From assembly GCF_024171925.1 (NCBI RefSeq), contig NZ_JAMTCO010000002.1, forward strand, positions 337,041 to 401,040: DNA of 64,000 nucleotides. The letters run 5' to 3'. Made by a program: the position numbers and the translations under genes. The notes under the pieces are model-generated. The model ran no database searches and was not told where the DNA came from. It saw only the letters and a list, made by a program, of their open reading frames with translations. Of the stretch, positions 1 to 8,513 are shown in pieces. Position 1 is the stretch's first letter, and every line of letters starts with the position of its first letter. This DNA comes from Actinokineospora diospyrosa (lineage in GTDB: Bacteria; Actinomycetota; Actinomycetes; Mycobacteriales; Pseudonocardiaceae).

Positions 1-1158
1 GTGGAGACGCCACCCAACTTCGACGACGACGCGGGTGGCAACGCCGACGCCGACGACCCCGCCATCTGGATCGACCGGGCACGCCCGGAGCGCAGCCGCG
101 TCGTCGGCACGCTGAAGAACGGCGGCCTCGCCGTGTTCGACCTGCGCGGCAGGCAGGTCCAGCACATCCCGACCCCGCAGGCGCCGACCCCGGACGCCGA
201 GGCTGGCCGCTTCAACAACGTCGACATCGTGCAGGGCGCCCGGATCGGCCGCCGCACCCTCGACCTCGCCGTGGTCTCCGACCGGGGCCGCGACCGGATC
301 CGGGTCTACGCGATCCGCGACGGCGTGCTCACCGACATCACCACCGCCGCCCCGCCGCGCGCGTTCAGCGCCACCGAGGCCGAGGTCGACGAGCAGCGCA
401 CCGCCTACGGCCTGACCGTCGCGCCCGACCCCGACGGCGGCGCGCCGTGGGTGGTCGTGAGCAGGCGGCACGACACCCGCCTCGGCGTGTTCCGCCTCGC
501 CGACGACGGCGCCGGTCGGGTCACCTACCGCCGGGTGGACACCGTCGACCTGCCCGCGACCTTCGCCGTCCCGGGCGGCACGTGGGCGCCGTGCGCCGAG
601 CCGGGGGAGGGGCCGCAGGTGGAGGGCATGGTCTTCGACCCGACCGACGGCGTGCTCTACGCGGCCCAGGAAGACGTCGGTGTGTGGCGGGTGCCGGTGC
701 GCGACGGGCGCTTCGGCCGGGCGACCCTGGTCGACAAGGTCCGCGAGTTCGGTAGGCCCGCCGTGTACGACGAGGCCACGGAGGAATGCGCCTTCACCGG
801 GCCGCCTTCGCCTGCCGCGGGTCGCTACCTCACTGCGGACGCAGAGGGTCTGACCATCGCTTATGGCAAGAACGGCGCGAAGCAGTTGCTCGCGTCGAGC
901 CAGGGTGACAGCACCTTCGTCGCTTACGACATCAGCCGTGGGTACCCCCGCCACACCGGTGGGTTCGTGGTCTCCGATGGCTCCACTGTGGATGGGGTCC
1001 AGCACAGCGACGGCGCCGCGGTTGTCACTACCCCGCTCGGGCGGGACTACCCCCACGGGCTGCTCGTCCTCCACGATGGCGAGAACGCCCCTGGAGATCG
1101 CGAGAGCACGAACTTCAAGTTCGTCCGCTGGGAGAAGGTCGCCGGAGTTCTCCGTTAG
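1..1158 (+). CDS. Beta-propeller phytase, 5' end outside window
   Basis: The product resembles the beta-propeller (Bacillus-type) 3-phytase family, secreted calcium-dependent enzymes that release phosphate from phytate. Seen directly: an acidic start with DDPAIWIDRARPERS, then GTLKNGGLAVFDLRG, FNNVDIV, VVSDRGRDRIRVYAI, AYGLTVA, QVEGMVFD and YLTADAEGLTIAY, the blade-type repeats with acidic calcium-binding residues known for the family. The reading frame is open at base 1 and the visible N-terminus is already inside the propeller, so a signal peptide and true start probably lie upstream; the GTG at base 1 is not trusted as the start. A hairpin follows the stop at 1200-1230. The family call is fairly sure; activity is inferred. 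Confidence 0.85.
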   Translation: METPPNFDDDAGGNADADDPAIWIDRARPERSRVVGTLKNGGLAVFDLRGRQVQHIPTPQAPTPDAEAGRFNNVDIVQGARIGRRTLDLAVVSDRGRDRIRVYAIRDGVLTDITTAAPPRAFSATEAEVDEQRTAYGLTVAPDPDGGAPWVVVSRRHDTRLGVFRLADDGAGRVTYRRVDTVDLPATFAVPGGTWAPCAEPGEGPQVEGMVFDPTDGVLYAAQEDVGVWRVPVRDGRFGRATLVDKVREFGRPAVYDEATEECAFTGPPSPAAGRYLTADAEGLTIAYGKNGAKQLLASSQGDSTFVAYDISRGYPRHTGGFVVSDGSTVDGVQHSDGAAVVTTPLGRDYPHGLLVLHDGENAPGDRESTNFKFVRWEKVAGVLR

Positions 1159-1199
1159 CCCCTGAAGTGGCTAGACCCTGAACCAGCAGGTCCGCCTAC

Positions 1200-1230
1200 C
1201 CGTGTGTGTGGTGTAGAGCCACGCACACGG
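1200..1230 (+). terminator. Hairpin after phytase gene
   Basis: A 12-bp stem (1200-1211 with 1219-1230, one G-U pair) closes a 7-nt loop 42 bases after the phytase stop. There is no U-run, which is common for actinomycete terminators. It also overlaps the upstream region of the next small gene. Confidence 0.45.
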
Positions 1231-1238
1231 GAGGGCAG

Positions 1239-1421
1239 GTGGCGACCTTGCATCACATCGCCGGTTGTCCCGACTGCGCGAGGCTTCTCGAAGGCGTGGC
1301 ATCGGCTTTGGAGATGTTGGGTGAGGTACCACCGGAGTTCTTCATCCACGGGCCGCCTGAAGACGGTGAACTCCTCTTACACCGCGTCCTTCGCGAGGTG
1401 CGACTAGCCCGCGACGAGTGA
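1239..1421 (+). CDS. Small HxxxCxxC protein, function unknown
   Basis: A 60-residue reading frame starting at GTG 1239, just behind GGGAGGG at 1229-1235. The N-terminus carries HHIAGCPDCARLLEG, a His-x3-Cys-x2-Cys arrangement like the zinc motif of anti-sigma factors (ZAS) and other small zinc fingers; the rest is an acidic/hydrophobic helix ending LHRVLREVRLARDE. It has no membrane segment. An alternative GTG at 1206 would add eleven residues. It overlaps the convergent membrane protein gene by 18 bases. Its size and motif suggest a metal-binding regulatory peptide, but no family can be named; it could be a non-functional frame. Confidence 0.4.
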   Translation: MATLHHIAGCPDCARLLEGVASALEMLGEVPPEFFIHGPPEDGELLLHRVLREVRLARDE

Positions 1422-2618
1422 TCGGGTTGTATACCTGTCCACGACAGCGCCAACAGCCACAAGTGCCGCTGCCACGACTAACGCCAGGGTCACCCACCAC
1501 GTCGGATGGTTGTTGTCGAGCAGCAAGGCACTGTCCAGGTCCAGATCCGCCATCGGGCCCGCTGGCGCCCCGACCAGCCCGAGCACCACAACCAGCCCCA
1601 CCGACGCCTCGCCACACCGATCCGCCGCGACCGAGCTCACCAGAACGATCAACCCCACGCCGATCGAGAGCAGAGCGGACGCGTAGGCCGCGCCGTCGTC
1701 AACGAACACCGGCAGCGTCAACCCCGCAGCGGCGGCCACGACCGCGAACACCACCGCGCGCGCCGAACTCAGCCCGAACGCCGCGAATAGCAACACTCCG
1801 CCGACCAACGCCACCCACGCCAGGAGAGCGGGCCGCGCACCTACGGGATGTCCATCCAGCCGCACCCCCGCCCGCACCAACGCGATCCCTACAACAGCAA
1901 CCACAATCAGAGCCGTTGTCTCCAAAGTTGCTCTGACCGCAGTTAGCGCTGCCAGCCCCAACAACGCGATCAGCGACACCAGCGTCAAACGCCTATCAAG
2001 CTCAGGTAGCGCCCCTAGCACTATCGCGAGGAGCCCGGCGGCGAGAACCCACGGCGGTCCCATGGCAGCACGGCCATCCCGCCTGCTCACCAACACCGCG
2101 CCCGCCGCGCCCACCACCGCGACACCGGCTGCCACGAACGGCACCAGGTCCCAGATCGACGGCTCGAACCGCGACGTCGCCAGCGGTCCGCCCACGGCGA
2201 ACGCCCCCACCGCGGTCCCGGCGAGTGCCGCGCCGTGCGCCCGGTGTCCGACCGAGAGCAGCCGCGCGGCCCCGCCCAACGCGCCTAGCAGCAACAACAC
2301 CGCGGCCGATGAGGTCACCACCGACACCACCTGCAGCCGCACTGCGGCGCTTGTCCCCGGTGGCAGCGGCCAGTTGTCCACCCACAGCACCGCGTCCGCC
2401 ATGCTCAGCGCGCCACCGACGACCAACACCCACGGCCACGCGCGGCCGGGGTAGCGCCACAACGCGACCAGCGCGACCACGGCGACCCCTGTGACCAGCC
2501 AACCCCACCCACCGGCAGGCCCCGTCCAGCCCTCCAGTCGCGAAGGCGGAGCGGGGTGCCGCAGCAACAACGCGCCCGTTGTGGCGAGGGCGGCGACGAA
2601 GGCCCACCGAGAGGTCAT
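1404..2618 (-). CDS. Polytopic membrane protein, function unknown
   Basis: A 404-residue protein made almost wholly of hydrophobic segments (about 11-13 predicted helices by eye), beginning MTSRWAFVAALATTGALLL, which looks like a first membrane helix. The start at 2618 was chosen over an in-frame start at 2639 because it begins right before the first helix. No transporter signature, catalytic motif or conserved polar cluster was recognised, so no function is proposed. It is transcribed towards the small HxxxCxxC gene, and the two overlap at their 3' ends. Confidence 0.7.
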   Translation of the reverse strand: MTSRWAFVAALATTGALLLRHPAPPSRLEGWTGPAGGWGWLVTGVAVVALVALWRYPGRAWPWVLVVGGALSMADAVLWVDNWPLPPGTSAAVRLQVVSVVTSSAAVLLLLGALGGAARLLSVGHRAHGAALAGTAVGAFAVGGPLATSRFEPSIWDLVPFVAAGVAVVGAAGAVLVSRRDGRAAMGPPWVLAAGLLAIVLGALPELDRRLTLVSLIALLGLAALTAVRATLETTALIVVAVVGIALVRAGVRLDGHPVGARPALLAWVALVGGVLLFAAFGLSSARAVVFAVVAAAAGLTLPVFVDDGAAYASALLSIGVGLIVLVSSVAADRCGEASVGLVVVLGLVGAPAGPMADLDLDSALLLDNNHPTWWVTLALVVAAALVAVGAVVDRYTTRSLVAG

Positions 2619-2733
2619 GATCGCAACCGTACAGCGCACGAACGGGGTCGCGGCCCGCTACGCCGAACCGCCCGCACCGGGGGCATCGGACGCGGGCGGC
2701 TCACGCGGTACAACGAACGACAGCGCGGCCAGG

Positions 2734-4158
2734 CTACGCCTCACGGTCATCTTCCCGTGCGTTCGCCCGTGCGGACGAATCCGCGCCAACCGCTGGCGGT
2801 GACCCCCGCGTAGCGTCACCGGTCGCGGCGTCCAATTGGGTCGCCTCGTCAAACGGTTGGCGGCCGGAGAGCACCGCGACGGCGCGATCCCGGTCCAGTT
2901 CCCGGGTCCAGGCCCCGATGAGCACCGTCGCCACCGCGTTGCCCGCGAAGTTGGTCAGCGCCCGCGCCTCGGACATGAACCGGTCGATCCCGACGATCAG
3001 GCCGACCCCGTCGACCAGGTCCGGTCGGTGCGACTGCAACCCGCCAGCCAGCGTCGCCAGCCCGGCCCCGCTGACCCCCGCCGCGCCCTTGGCGGCCACG
3101 ATCATGAACGCCAGCAAGGAGAACTGCTCGCCGACCGACAGCGGCGCCCCGGTCGCGTTGGCCACGAACAACGTCGCCATCGTCAGGTAGATAGCGGTGC
3201 CGTCGAGGTTGAACGAGTACCCGGTCGGCACGGCGATACCGACCACGGGCTTGCTGACACCAAGGTGTTCCATCTTCGCGATCAGCCGCGGTAGCGCTAC
3301 CTCCGACGATGACGTCGACAGGATCAACAAGAACTCTCGTCCCAGGTAGCGCAAGAGCGAGAACAGGTTCAGCCGCACAACAGCCCACAGCAACGACCCC
3401 AGTACGACAACCACGAACAACACGCAGGTGGCGTAGAAGCCCAACATGATCACGGCCAGGCTCTTGAGCGCCCCGACCCCGGTGGCGCCCACCACCGCCG
3501 CGATCGCGCCGAACGCACCGACCGGTGCCGCCCACATGATCATGGCCAGGATCCGGAACACCAGTCGCTGCACGTGGCCGACCCCGCGCAGGACCGGCTC
3601 GCCCGAGCGGCCCATCAGCTGCAGCGCGAACCCGACCAGCAGCGCCACCACGAGGGTCTGCAGCACCTCGCCCTCGGTGAGCGACGACAGCAGCGTCGTC
3701 GGGATCAGCCCCAGCAGGAACTCGGTGGTCGACTCGCCGCCCTTGGCCTGCGCCTCACCGGTGCTGCGCAGCGCGTCGGTCAGCTGCAGCCCGTCGCCGG
3801 GGTGCAGCAGGTTGCCGACCAGCAACCCGACCGCCAGCGCGACGGTCGACATCACCAGGAAGTAGCCCAGCGCCAGGCCGCCGACCCGGCCGACGCTGCT
3901 CGCCTTGGCCACCGAGCCGACGCCGAGCACGATCGTGCAGAAGATGATCGGGCTGATCATCATCTTGACCAGGGCGACGAACCCGGTCCCCAGCGGCGCC
4001 AATGACTTCGCCGTGGCCGGGAACAGCAGGCCCACCGCCACGCCGAGCACGACGGCGGCGATCACGGCCACGTAGAGCAGGTGCGTCCGGTCCCGCCGGG
4101 GCGAGGGGGAACGCGGGGGAGCGGGCGGGTCGGGGTTCGCGGGCTGGGATTGCGACAC
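2734..4158 (-). CDS. DctA-family dicarboxylate/amino acid:cation symporter
   Basis: The product is a member of the DAACS (SLC1-like) family that imports C4-dicarboxylates or acidic amino acids with protons or sodium. Seen: eight or so membrane segments, the serine-rich re-entrant loop motif LILSTSSSEVALPRL, the TM7 motif GYSFNLDGTAIYLTMATLF, and the late helix motif NFAGNAVATVLIG, all family hallmarks. At 474 residues it is longer than typical DctA (about 430) through a proline-rich N-terminal tail (residues 1-25) and a hydrophilic C-terminal tail of about 50 residues. It stands alone; the substrate cannot be read from the sequence. Confidence 0.92.
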   Translation of the reverse strand: MSQSQPANPDPPAPPRSPSPRRDRTHLLYVAVIAAVVLGVAVGLLFPATAKSLAPLGTGFVALVKMMISPIIFCTIVLGVGSVAKASSVGRVGGLALGYFLVMSTVALAVGLLVGNLLHPGDGLQLTDALRSTGEAQAKGGESTTEFLLGLIPTTLLSSLTEGEVLQTLVVALLVGFALQLMGRSGEPVLRGVGHVQRLVFRILAMIMWAAPVGAFGAIAAVVGATGVGALKSLAVIMLGFYATCVLFVVVVLGSLLWAVVRLNLFSLLRYLGREFLLILSTSSSEVALPRLIAKMEHLGVSKPVVGIAVPTGYSFNLDGTAIYLTMATLFVANATGAPLSVGEQFSLLAFMIVAAKGAAGVSGAGLATLAGGLQSHRPDLVDGVGLIVGIDRFMSEARALTNFAGNAVATVLIGAWTRELDRDRAVAVLSGRQPFDEATQLDAATGDATRGSPPAVGADSSARANAREDDREA

Positions 4159-4239
4159 GGGTGCCTCCCTGGGGATCCGGTCGCTCCACCTTCCTCCCGG
4201 GTGTGCCCGCGGTCACCCTTGTGGTCATAGAGTTCGCGA

Positions 4240-4614
4240 TCAGTAGACCGGTCCGGTGAACTTCTCACCGGGGCCCTGGCCGGGCTCGTCCGGGAACGCG
4301 GAGTACTCGCGGAAGGCCTTCTGCAGCGACTGCAGCCCGTCGCGGATCGGCGCGGCGTGCGGGCCGAGGTACTCCACCGAGGCGGTCACCAACCCGGCCA
4401 GCGCGGTGATCAGCCTGCGCGCCTCGTCCAGGTCGCGGCGCGGGCTGGTGTGCGGGTCGGGGTCGGCCAGGCCGAGCCGCTCGGCCGAGGCCGACATCAG
4501 CATGACCGCGGCCCGGGAGATCACCTCCACGCTGGGGATGTCACCCAGTTCGCGCGGGCTGTCGTCGAGGTCGTCCGAGGTGGCCGGGCCGGGCGCGGCG
4601 GAAGCGTCGTTCAC
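4240..4614 (-). CDS. DUF1844 domain protein
   Basis: A 124-residue protein matching the DUF1844 family by its core [24 protein letters not shown] followed by [16 protein letters not shown] and a helix ending [12 protein letters not shown]. Family function is unknown. It is divergent from infC and separated from it by the 324-base infC leader, a position I associate with this family in actinobacteria. The start is GTG at 4614. The C-terminal 15 residues are glycine/proline rich and probably disordered. Confidence 0.85.
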   Translation of the reverse strand: MNDASAAPGPATSDDLDDSPRELGDIPSVEVISRAAVMLMSASAERLGLADPDPHTSPRRDLDEARRLITALAGLVTASVEYLGPHAAPIRDGLQSLQKAFREYSAFPDEPGQGPGEKFTGPVY

Positions 4615-4938
4615 GGTCTGCTACCCTTGCACGTGCGACCAGCCCCCGTTAGTTCGGGGGCGGCAAAGTGGAGCCCCCGCTCCCACCCAGGCCATCTCGC
4701 GGAGGCTGGGTCCGGTTGCCGCGATCCACCGGGTCTGACCTGGTGGTTTCTGTGGTGTGTCCCGACGCGTGCCGTCGGGCAATCGGTCGGAAGCGGGCCC
4801 CGTCTGCCACCTGGCAGTGGGGCTCGAGTTGTTTTTGGGGACCTCACGTGCCGAGCACGTCGCGAGCTGGACGTGTGCCGTCGTCCCACCCTCCCTGGGG
4901 TGGGCGCCGGAACGCAGCAAACGGACCAAGGAGGCCCC
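4615..4938 (+). promoter_or_regulatory. Structured leader of infC-rpmI-rplT
   Basis: This 324-base stretch before infC has no convincing protein gene but several strong stem-loops: AGCCCCCG...CGGGGGC at about 4642-4662, CCCGAC...GTCGGG at 4761-4779, the terminator-like hairpin at 4797-4823, and CCCACC...GGTGGG near 4889-4903. In Bacillus subtilis the infC-rpmI-rplT leader is a premature-termination control region bound by L20. The arrangement here is consistent with similar control, which is inference. Confidence 0.55.
4797..4836 (+). terminator. Intrinsic terminator/attenuator in infC leader
   Basis: GCCCC (4797-4801) pairs with GGGGC (4819-4823) and CTGCCA (4804-4809) with TGGCAG (4812-4817), giving an almost continuous stem closed by CC. 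TTGTTTTT follows at 4829-4836. A GC stem followed by a U-run is the classical intrinsic terminator form and is rare in such GC-rich genomes. It lies about 100 bases upstream of infC and so would act as an attenuator. Confidence 0.6.
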
Positions 4939-5577
4939 ATCAGCACGGAGACACGCATCAACGACCGCATCCGCGTGCCGGAGGTTCGACTCGTCGGACC
5001 CAACGGCGAGCAGGTCGGGATCGTCCGCGTCGAGGACGCCCTCCGGCTGGCGCAGGAAGCGGATCTTGATCTCGTCGAGGTCGCCCCCCAGGCGCGCCCG
5101 CCGGTGTGCAAGCTCATGGACTTCGGCAAGTTCAAGTACGAGAGCGCGCAGAAGGCCCGCGAGTCCCGGCGCAACCAGGTGCTCACCGTCATCAAGGAGC
5201 AGAAGCTCCGGCCGAAGATCGACTCCCACGACTACGAGACCAAGAAGCGCAATGTGGTGCGCTTCCTCGAGCACGGGAACAAGGTCAAGGTCACCATCAT
5301 GTTCCGCGGCCGCGAGCAGTCCCGCCCCGAGCTGGGCTTCCGCCTGCTCAAGCGGCTCGCCGAGGACGTGCAGGAGCTGGGCTTCGTCGAGTCCTCGGCC
5401 AAGCAGGACGGCCGAAACATGATCATGGTCCTGGCGCCGCACAAGAACATCAAGCCGAAGCCGAAGTCGACCTCGGCGAACTCCGAAGAAGCAGGCTCCG
5501 AGGAACCGACCGAGGTGGGCACCGCCGAGGTCAGCACCGTCGAGGCGAACACCGCCGAGGTCAGCTCCGAGGAGTGA
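4939..5577 (+). CDS. infC: Translation initiation factor IF-3, rare ATC start
   Basis: IF-3 binds the 30S subunit, prevents premature 50S joining and proofreads the initiator tRNA and start codon. The N-domain starts [20 protein letters not shown] and the C-domain contains [20 protein letters not shown] and [12 protein letters not shown], standard IF-3 blocks. The only start placed correctly after the SD AAGGAGG (4928-4934) is ATC at 4939-4941. Non-canonical AUU/AUC starts on infC are known to let IF-3 repress its own translation. The 212-residue protein is longer than E. coli IF-3 (180) through an acidic C-terminal tail of about 30 residues with repeated TAEVS. First gene of the infC-rpmI-rplT operon. 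Confidence 0.95.
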   Translation: MSTETRINDRIRVPEVRLVGPNGEQVGIVRVEDALRLAQEADLDLVEVAPQARPPVCKLMDFGKFKYESAQKARESRRNQVLTVIKEQKLRPKIDSHDYETKKRNVVRFLEHGNKVKVTIMFRGREQSRPELGFRLLKRLAEDVQELGFVESSAKQDGRNMIMVLAPHKNIKPKPKSTSANSEEAGSEEPTEVGTAEVSTVEANTAEVSSEE

Positions 5578-5668
5578 CCCGACCGGGTCGCCCCGGTCAG
5601 CGCTCAACCCCCCGAATGCCGCCCGCGCGCCACCGCGCTCGCGGGCGGCACGACGACGAGGATCGAAC

Positions 5669-5863
5669 ATGCCGAAGATGAAGACCCACTCCGGTACCGC
5701 CAAGCGCGTGCGGATCACCGGCAAGGGCAAGCTTCGCCGCCAGCAGGCCGGGCTGCGCCACAAGCTGGAGAAGAAGTCCAGCGTGGTCACCCGCAGGCTC
5801 TCGGGCACCGAAGAGGTCGCCAAGGTCGACGCGCCCCGCCTCAACCGGCTGCTCGGCCGCTAG
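5669..5863 (+). CDS. rpmI: 50S ribosomal protein L35
   Basis: This is a 64-residue, strongly basic ribosomal protein of the large subunit. The opening [20 protein letters not shown] and the RRLSGTEEV block are diagnostic for L35. It lies between infC and rplT as in most bacteria. The ATG follows a GAGGAT ribosome site, and a hairpin (5617-5627 with 5640-5650) sits between infC and this gene, a possible processing or regulatory point. Confidence 0.97.
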   Translation: MPKMKTHSGTAKRVRITGKGKLRRQQAGLRHKLEKKSSVVTRRLSGTEEVAKVDAPRLNRLLGR

Positions 5864-5927
5864 AGGCCACCCCATCCCCTTGACCACCGGGCGCCCGCGC
5901 GCCCACTAGATCGACAGGACGGACCCC

Positions 5928-6305
5928 GTGGCACGCGTCAAGCGGGCGGTCAACGCCCAAAAGAAGCGCCGCACGACTCTCGAGCTCGCCAGCGGCTACC
6001 GCGGTCAGCGCTCGCGGTTGTACCGCAAGGCCAAGGAGCAGGTGCTCCACTCGCTCAACTACGCCTACCGGGACCGTCGTGCCCGCAAGGGCGACTTCCG
6101 CAAGCTGTGGATCCAGCGGATCAACGCCGCGGCCCGCCAGAACAACCTGAGCTACAACCGCTTCATCGAGGGTCTGCGCGTCGCGGGCGTCGACGTGGAC
6201 CGCAAGATCCTCGCCGAGCTCGCGGTCAGCGACCCCACCGCCTTCACCGCCCTGGTCGAGATCGCCCGCGCGAACGCGGGCACCCAGGGCAAGGCCGCTT
6301 CCTGA
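5928..6305 (+). CDS. rplT: 50S ribosomal protein L20
   Basis: L20 binds 23S rRNA early in 50S assembly and, in other bacteria, represses the infC-rpmI-rplT mRNA. The 125-residue sequence starts (GTG) [20 protein letters not shown] and contains [17 protein letters not shown] and [13 protein letters not shown], the usual L20 signatures. The C-terminal domain, which makes mRNA contact in characterised homologues, is intact, ending [10 protein letters not shown]. It is followed after 26 bases by the SpoU-family methyltransferase gene. Confidence 0.97.
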   Translation: MARVKRAVNAQKKRRTTLELASGYRGQRSRLYRKAKEQVLHSLNYAYRDRRARKGDFRKLWIQRINAAARQNNLSYNRFIEGLRVAGVDVDRKILAELAVSDPTAFTALVEIARANAGTQGKAAS

Positions 6306-6331
6306 GCACGCGCGTCCAGCGACCCGGGGCA

Positions 6332-7117
6332 GTGCCGTTCACCGAACGCACGCCCCGGGTCGCTGCCGCTCGGGCCCTCACCCGCCGCCAGGGCCGCGAC
6401 AAGGCGGGCCGCTTCCTCGCCGAGGGCTCCCAAGCCGTCCGCGAGGCTTTGGCGTTCGGTGAGGTGCACGAGCTGTTCGTGACCGCGGTCGCCGCCGCGC
6501 GCAACGCGGACTTGCTCGACCGGGCCGCCGGGCTGGGGATCCCGGTCTCGGAGGTCACCGACAAGGCCGCTGACGGCCTGTCGGAGACGGTGTCACCGCA
6601 GGGGTTGGTGGCGGTGTGCTCGTTGGTGGACCAGTCCGTCGAGTCCGCGTTGGCCGGACGGCCGCCGTTGGTGGCGGTGCTGGTGGGGGTGTCCGATCCC
6701 GGTAACGCCGGGACGGTGACGCGGGTGGCCGACGCGGCCGGGGCCGGGGCCGTGCTGTTCGCCGGGGACACTGTGGATCCGCACAACGGCAAGTGCGTTC
6801 GCGCGTCGACCGGGAGTGTCTTCCACCTGCCGGTCGCCCGGTCCCGGGACGTGGCCGGGGTGTTGGGGGCCTGCCGGGACGCGGGCCTGCGGTTGGTGGC
6901 CGCGGACGGCCACGCTTCGATCGACCTCGACGGGGTCGACCTCGCACCGCCCACTGCCTGGGTCTTCGGCAGTGAAGCGCACGGCCTGGATGAGGACGTG
7001 CTGTCGCTTGTGGACGAGGTGGCCAAGGTGCCGCTGTACGGCCGAGCGGAAAGCCTCAACCTCGCCACCGCGGCTGCGGTGTGCCTGTACGCGAGCGCCC
7101 GGGAACAGCGGCGCTGA
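6332..7117 (+). CDS. TrmH/SpoU-family RNA 2'-O-methyltransferase
   Basis: The product is a SPOUT-fold methyltransferase that places 2'-O-methyl groups on rRNA or tRNA using SAM. The N-terminal half has the RNA-binding substrate domain (GRDKAGRFLAEGSQAVREAL). The catalytic half shows SDPGNAGTVTRVADAAGA (motif 1, with the usual NxGT...R), WVFGSEAHGLD (motif 2) and LYGRAESLNLATAAAVCLY (motif 3 with SLN), forming the trefoil knot. The GTG at 6332 gives 261 residues, normal for the family. It follows rplT closely, a common arrangement near pheST. Which RNA position it modifies is not clear. Confidence 0.92.
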   Translation: MPFTERTPRVAAARALTRRQGRDKAGRFLAEGSQAVREALAFGEVHELFVTAVAAARNADLLDRAAGLGIPVSEVTDKAADGLSETVSPQGLVAVCSLVDQSVESALAGRPPLVAVLVGVSDPGNAGTVTRVADAAGAGAVLFAGDTVDPHNGKCVRASTGSVFHLPVARSRDVAGVLGACRDAGLRLVAADGHASIDLDGVDLAPPTAWVFGSEAHGLDEDVLSLVDEVAKVPLYGRAESLNLATAAAVCLYASAREQRR

Positions 7118-7268
7118 TCACCCCGCCCGGGTGAGTTGATCGACCCTCTTTCGCCGCGCCGCGCGCGCGGAGTCCACACGCGACATATGCACGGATCTGA
7201 TCTATACGCGGTTGTCGACAATGGTTATCGTTGGCGGCCGGTGTTGGGGTCGGCTGCTGAGGAGTGTC
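7118..7268 (+). promoter_or_regulatory. Promoter region of the 11-gene biosynthesis/transport operon
   Basis: This 150-base gap separates the housekeeping methyltransferase from the accessory operon. It holds a perfect 10-bp palindrome TTGTCGACAA at 7212-7221 followed by the partly symmetric CAATGGTTATCGTTG (7219-7233), both within 60 bases of the first start codon, where a repressor would act. The SD TGAGGAG (7258-7264) sets the GTG start at 7269. I cannot assign the palindrome to Zur, Fur/DmdR or another regulator by eye. Confidence 0.35.
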
Positions 7269-8513
7269 GTGGGGCACCTGTTGATGGTGGAGAGCTGGGT
7301 CGGGGCGATGAGCACGCTGCTGCCCAGGGCGGTGCGCGAGGCCGGTCACCGGTTCAGCTTCCTGACCAGGGACATGCAGCACTACCTGCGCTCGAGCCCC
7401 GGCCCGCACCCGCTGCTCGGCGCGGACAACGTGCTCACGGCCGAGACCAACGAGCTCGACCCGCTCCTCGCGCACGTCGAGAAGCTGCACGGCGCCTTGG
7501 GGTTCGACGGCGTGTTCAGCTCCTGCGACTACTACTTGCCGACCGTGGCGCGGATCGCCGAGCGGCTGGGACTGCCGGGTGCGGCGCCGGAGGCGGTCGA
7601 GCGGGCCTGCCGGAAGGACCGCACGCGGGAGGTCCTGGGCGCGGCCGGTGTTCCCGGGCCGGAGTTCGTGGTGGCCAACGGGTGGGACGAGGTCGTGCGG
7701 GCGGCCCGGGGGATCGGGTTCCCGGTGGTGGTGAAGCCGGTCGACCTGTGCGCCGGGATGTTCGTGCGGGTGGTCGGCAACGAGACCGAACTGGGTGAGG
7801 CGGTCCGCGCGCTCCAGGGGTTCCCGGTCAACGCCAGGCAGCAGGTGCGCGACCCGGCCGTCCTGGTGGAGGAGTTGCTCGACGGCCCGGAGGTCAGCGT
7901 CGAGACGGTCACGGTCAACGGTGTGACCACAGTCGTTGGCATCACGGACAAGTCCATCGTCGGCGCGCCGTGGTTCGTCGAGAGTGGACACATGTTCCCG
8001 GCGGAACTCACGGCCGAGGAAACGCTGCTGGTGACCGACACCGCGGTGGCGGCGATCGAGGCGCTGGGGCTGGACCGGGTCGTCGGGCACACCGAGATCA
8101 AGCTGACTTCGCGTGGCCCCAGGGTTGTCGAGGTCAATCCGCGCCCCGCGGGCAACAGGATCACCGAGCTCGTCCGGCGCACCACCGGTGTGGACCTGCC
8201 GATGCTGCACGCCCGCCTCGCACTCGGGGAGACACCGGAGGTGGTGGCCGCCACGACCGGGGCGCGCAGTGCCGCGGTGGCGTTCCTCCTGCCGCCGCAC
8301 CGGGGTGTGGTGGCGGAGATCGACGGCGTCGAAGCGCTTGCGGCGCCGGATGTCGTGGAGTGGGCGGTGAAGCCCGCCGGGCACGCGGCAGGGGAGCCGA
8401 CCAGCAACAACGCGTACCTGGGGCACGTGATGGTCGTCGACCGGGTGGCACTCGGGGCGAGGGCGCGGGTCGAGGAGTTGGTCGCGGGCCTCAAGGTCCG
8501 GTACGCGCAGTGA
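7269..8513 (+). CDS. ATP-grasp carboxylate-amine ligase
   Basis: ATP-grasp ligases activate a carboxylate as acyl-phosphate and couple it to an amine, often making dipeptides in peptide natural products. Seen: an N-terminal strand LLMVESWVGAMS, the ATP-lid region GFPVVVKPVDLCAGMFV, acidic adenine-binding VLVEELLDGPEVSVE, and the magnesium-binding GHTEIKLTSRGPRVVEVNPRPAGNRI, with the Glu and Asn-x-Arg of the active site intact. GTG 7269 was chosen because TGAGGAG lies four bases upstream; it gives 414 residues. It is the first gene of the operon and overlaps the DUF364 gene by four bases. Partner substrates are unknown. Confidence 0.88.
   Translation: MGHLLMVESWVGAMSTLLPRAVREAGHRFSFLTRDMQHYLRSSPGPHPLLGADNVLTAETNELDPLLAHVEKLHGALGFDGVFSSCDYYLPTVARIAERLGLPGAAPEAVERACRKDRTREVLGAAGVPGPEFVVANGWDEVVRAARGIGFPVVVKPVDLCAGMFVRVVGNETELGEAVRALQGFPVNARQQVRDPAVLVEELLDGPEVSVETVTVNGVTTVVGITDKSIVGAPWFVESGHMFPAELTAEETLLVTDTAVAAIEALGLDRVVGHTEIKLTSRGPRVVEVNPRPAGNRITELVRRTTGVDLPMLHARLALGETPEVVAATTGARSAAVAFLLPPHRGVVAEIDGVEALAAPDVVEWAVKPAGHAAGEPTSNNAYLGHVMVVDRVALGARARVEELVAGLKVRYAQ

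Noticed and set aside
4357..4938. N-terminally extended IF-3
   Set aside because: The frame is open upstream of ATC 4939, but it passes through the structured leader, lacks an SD and does not resemble IF-3.
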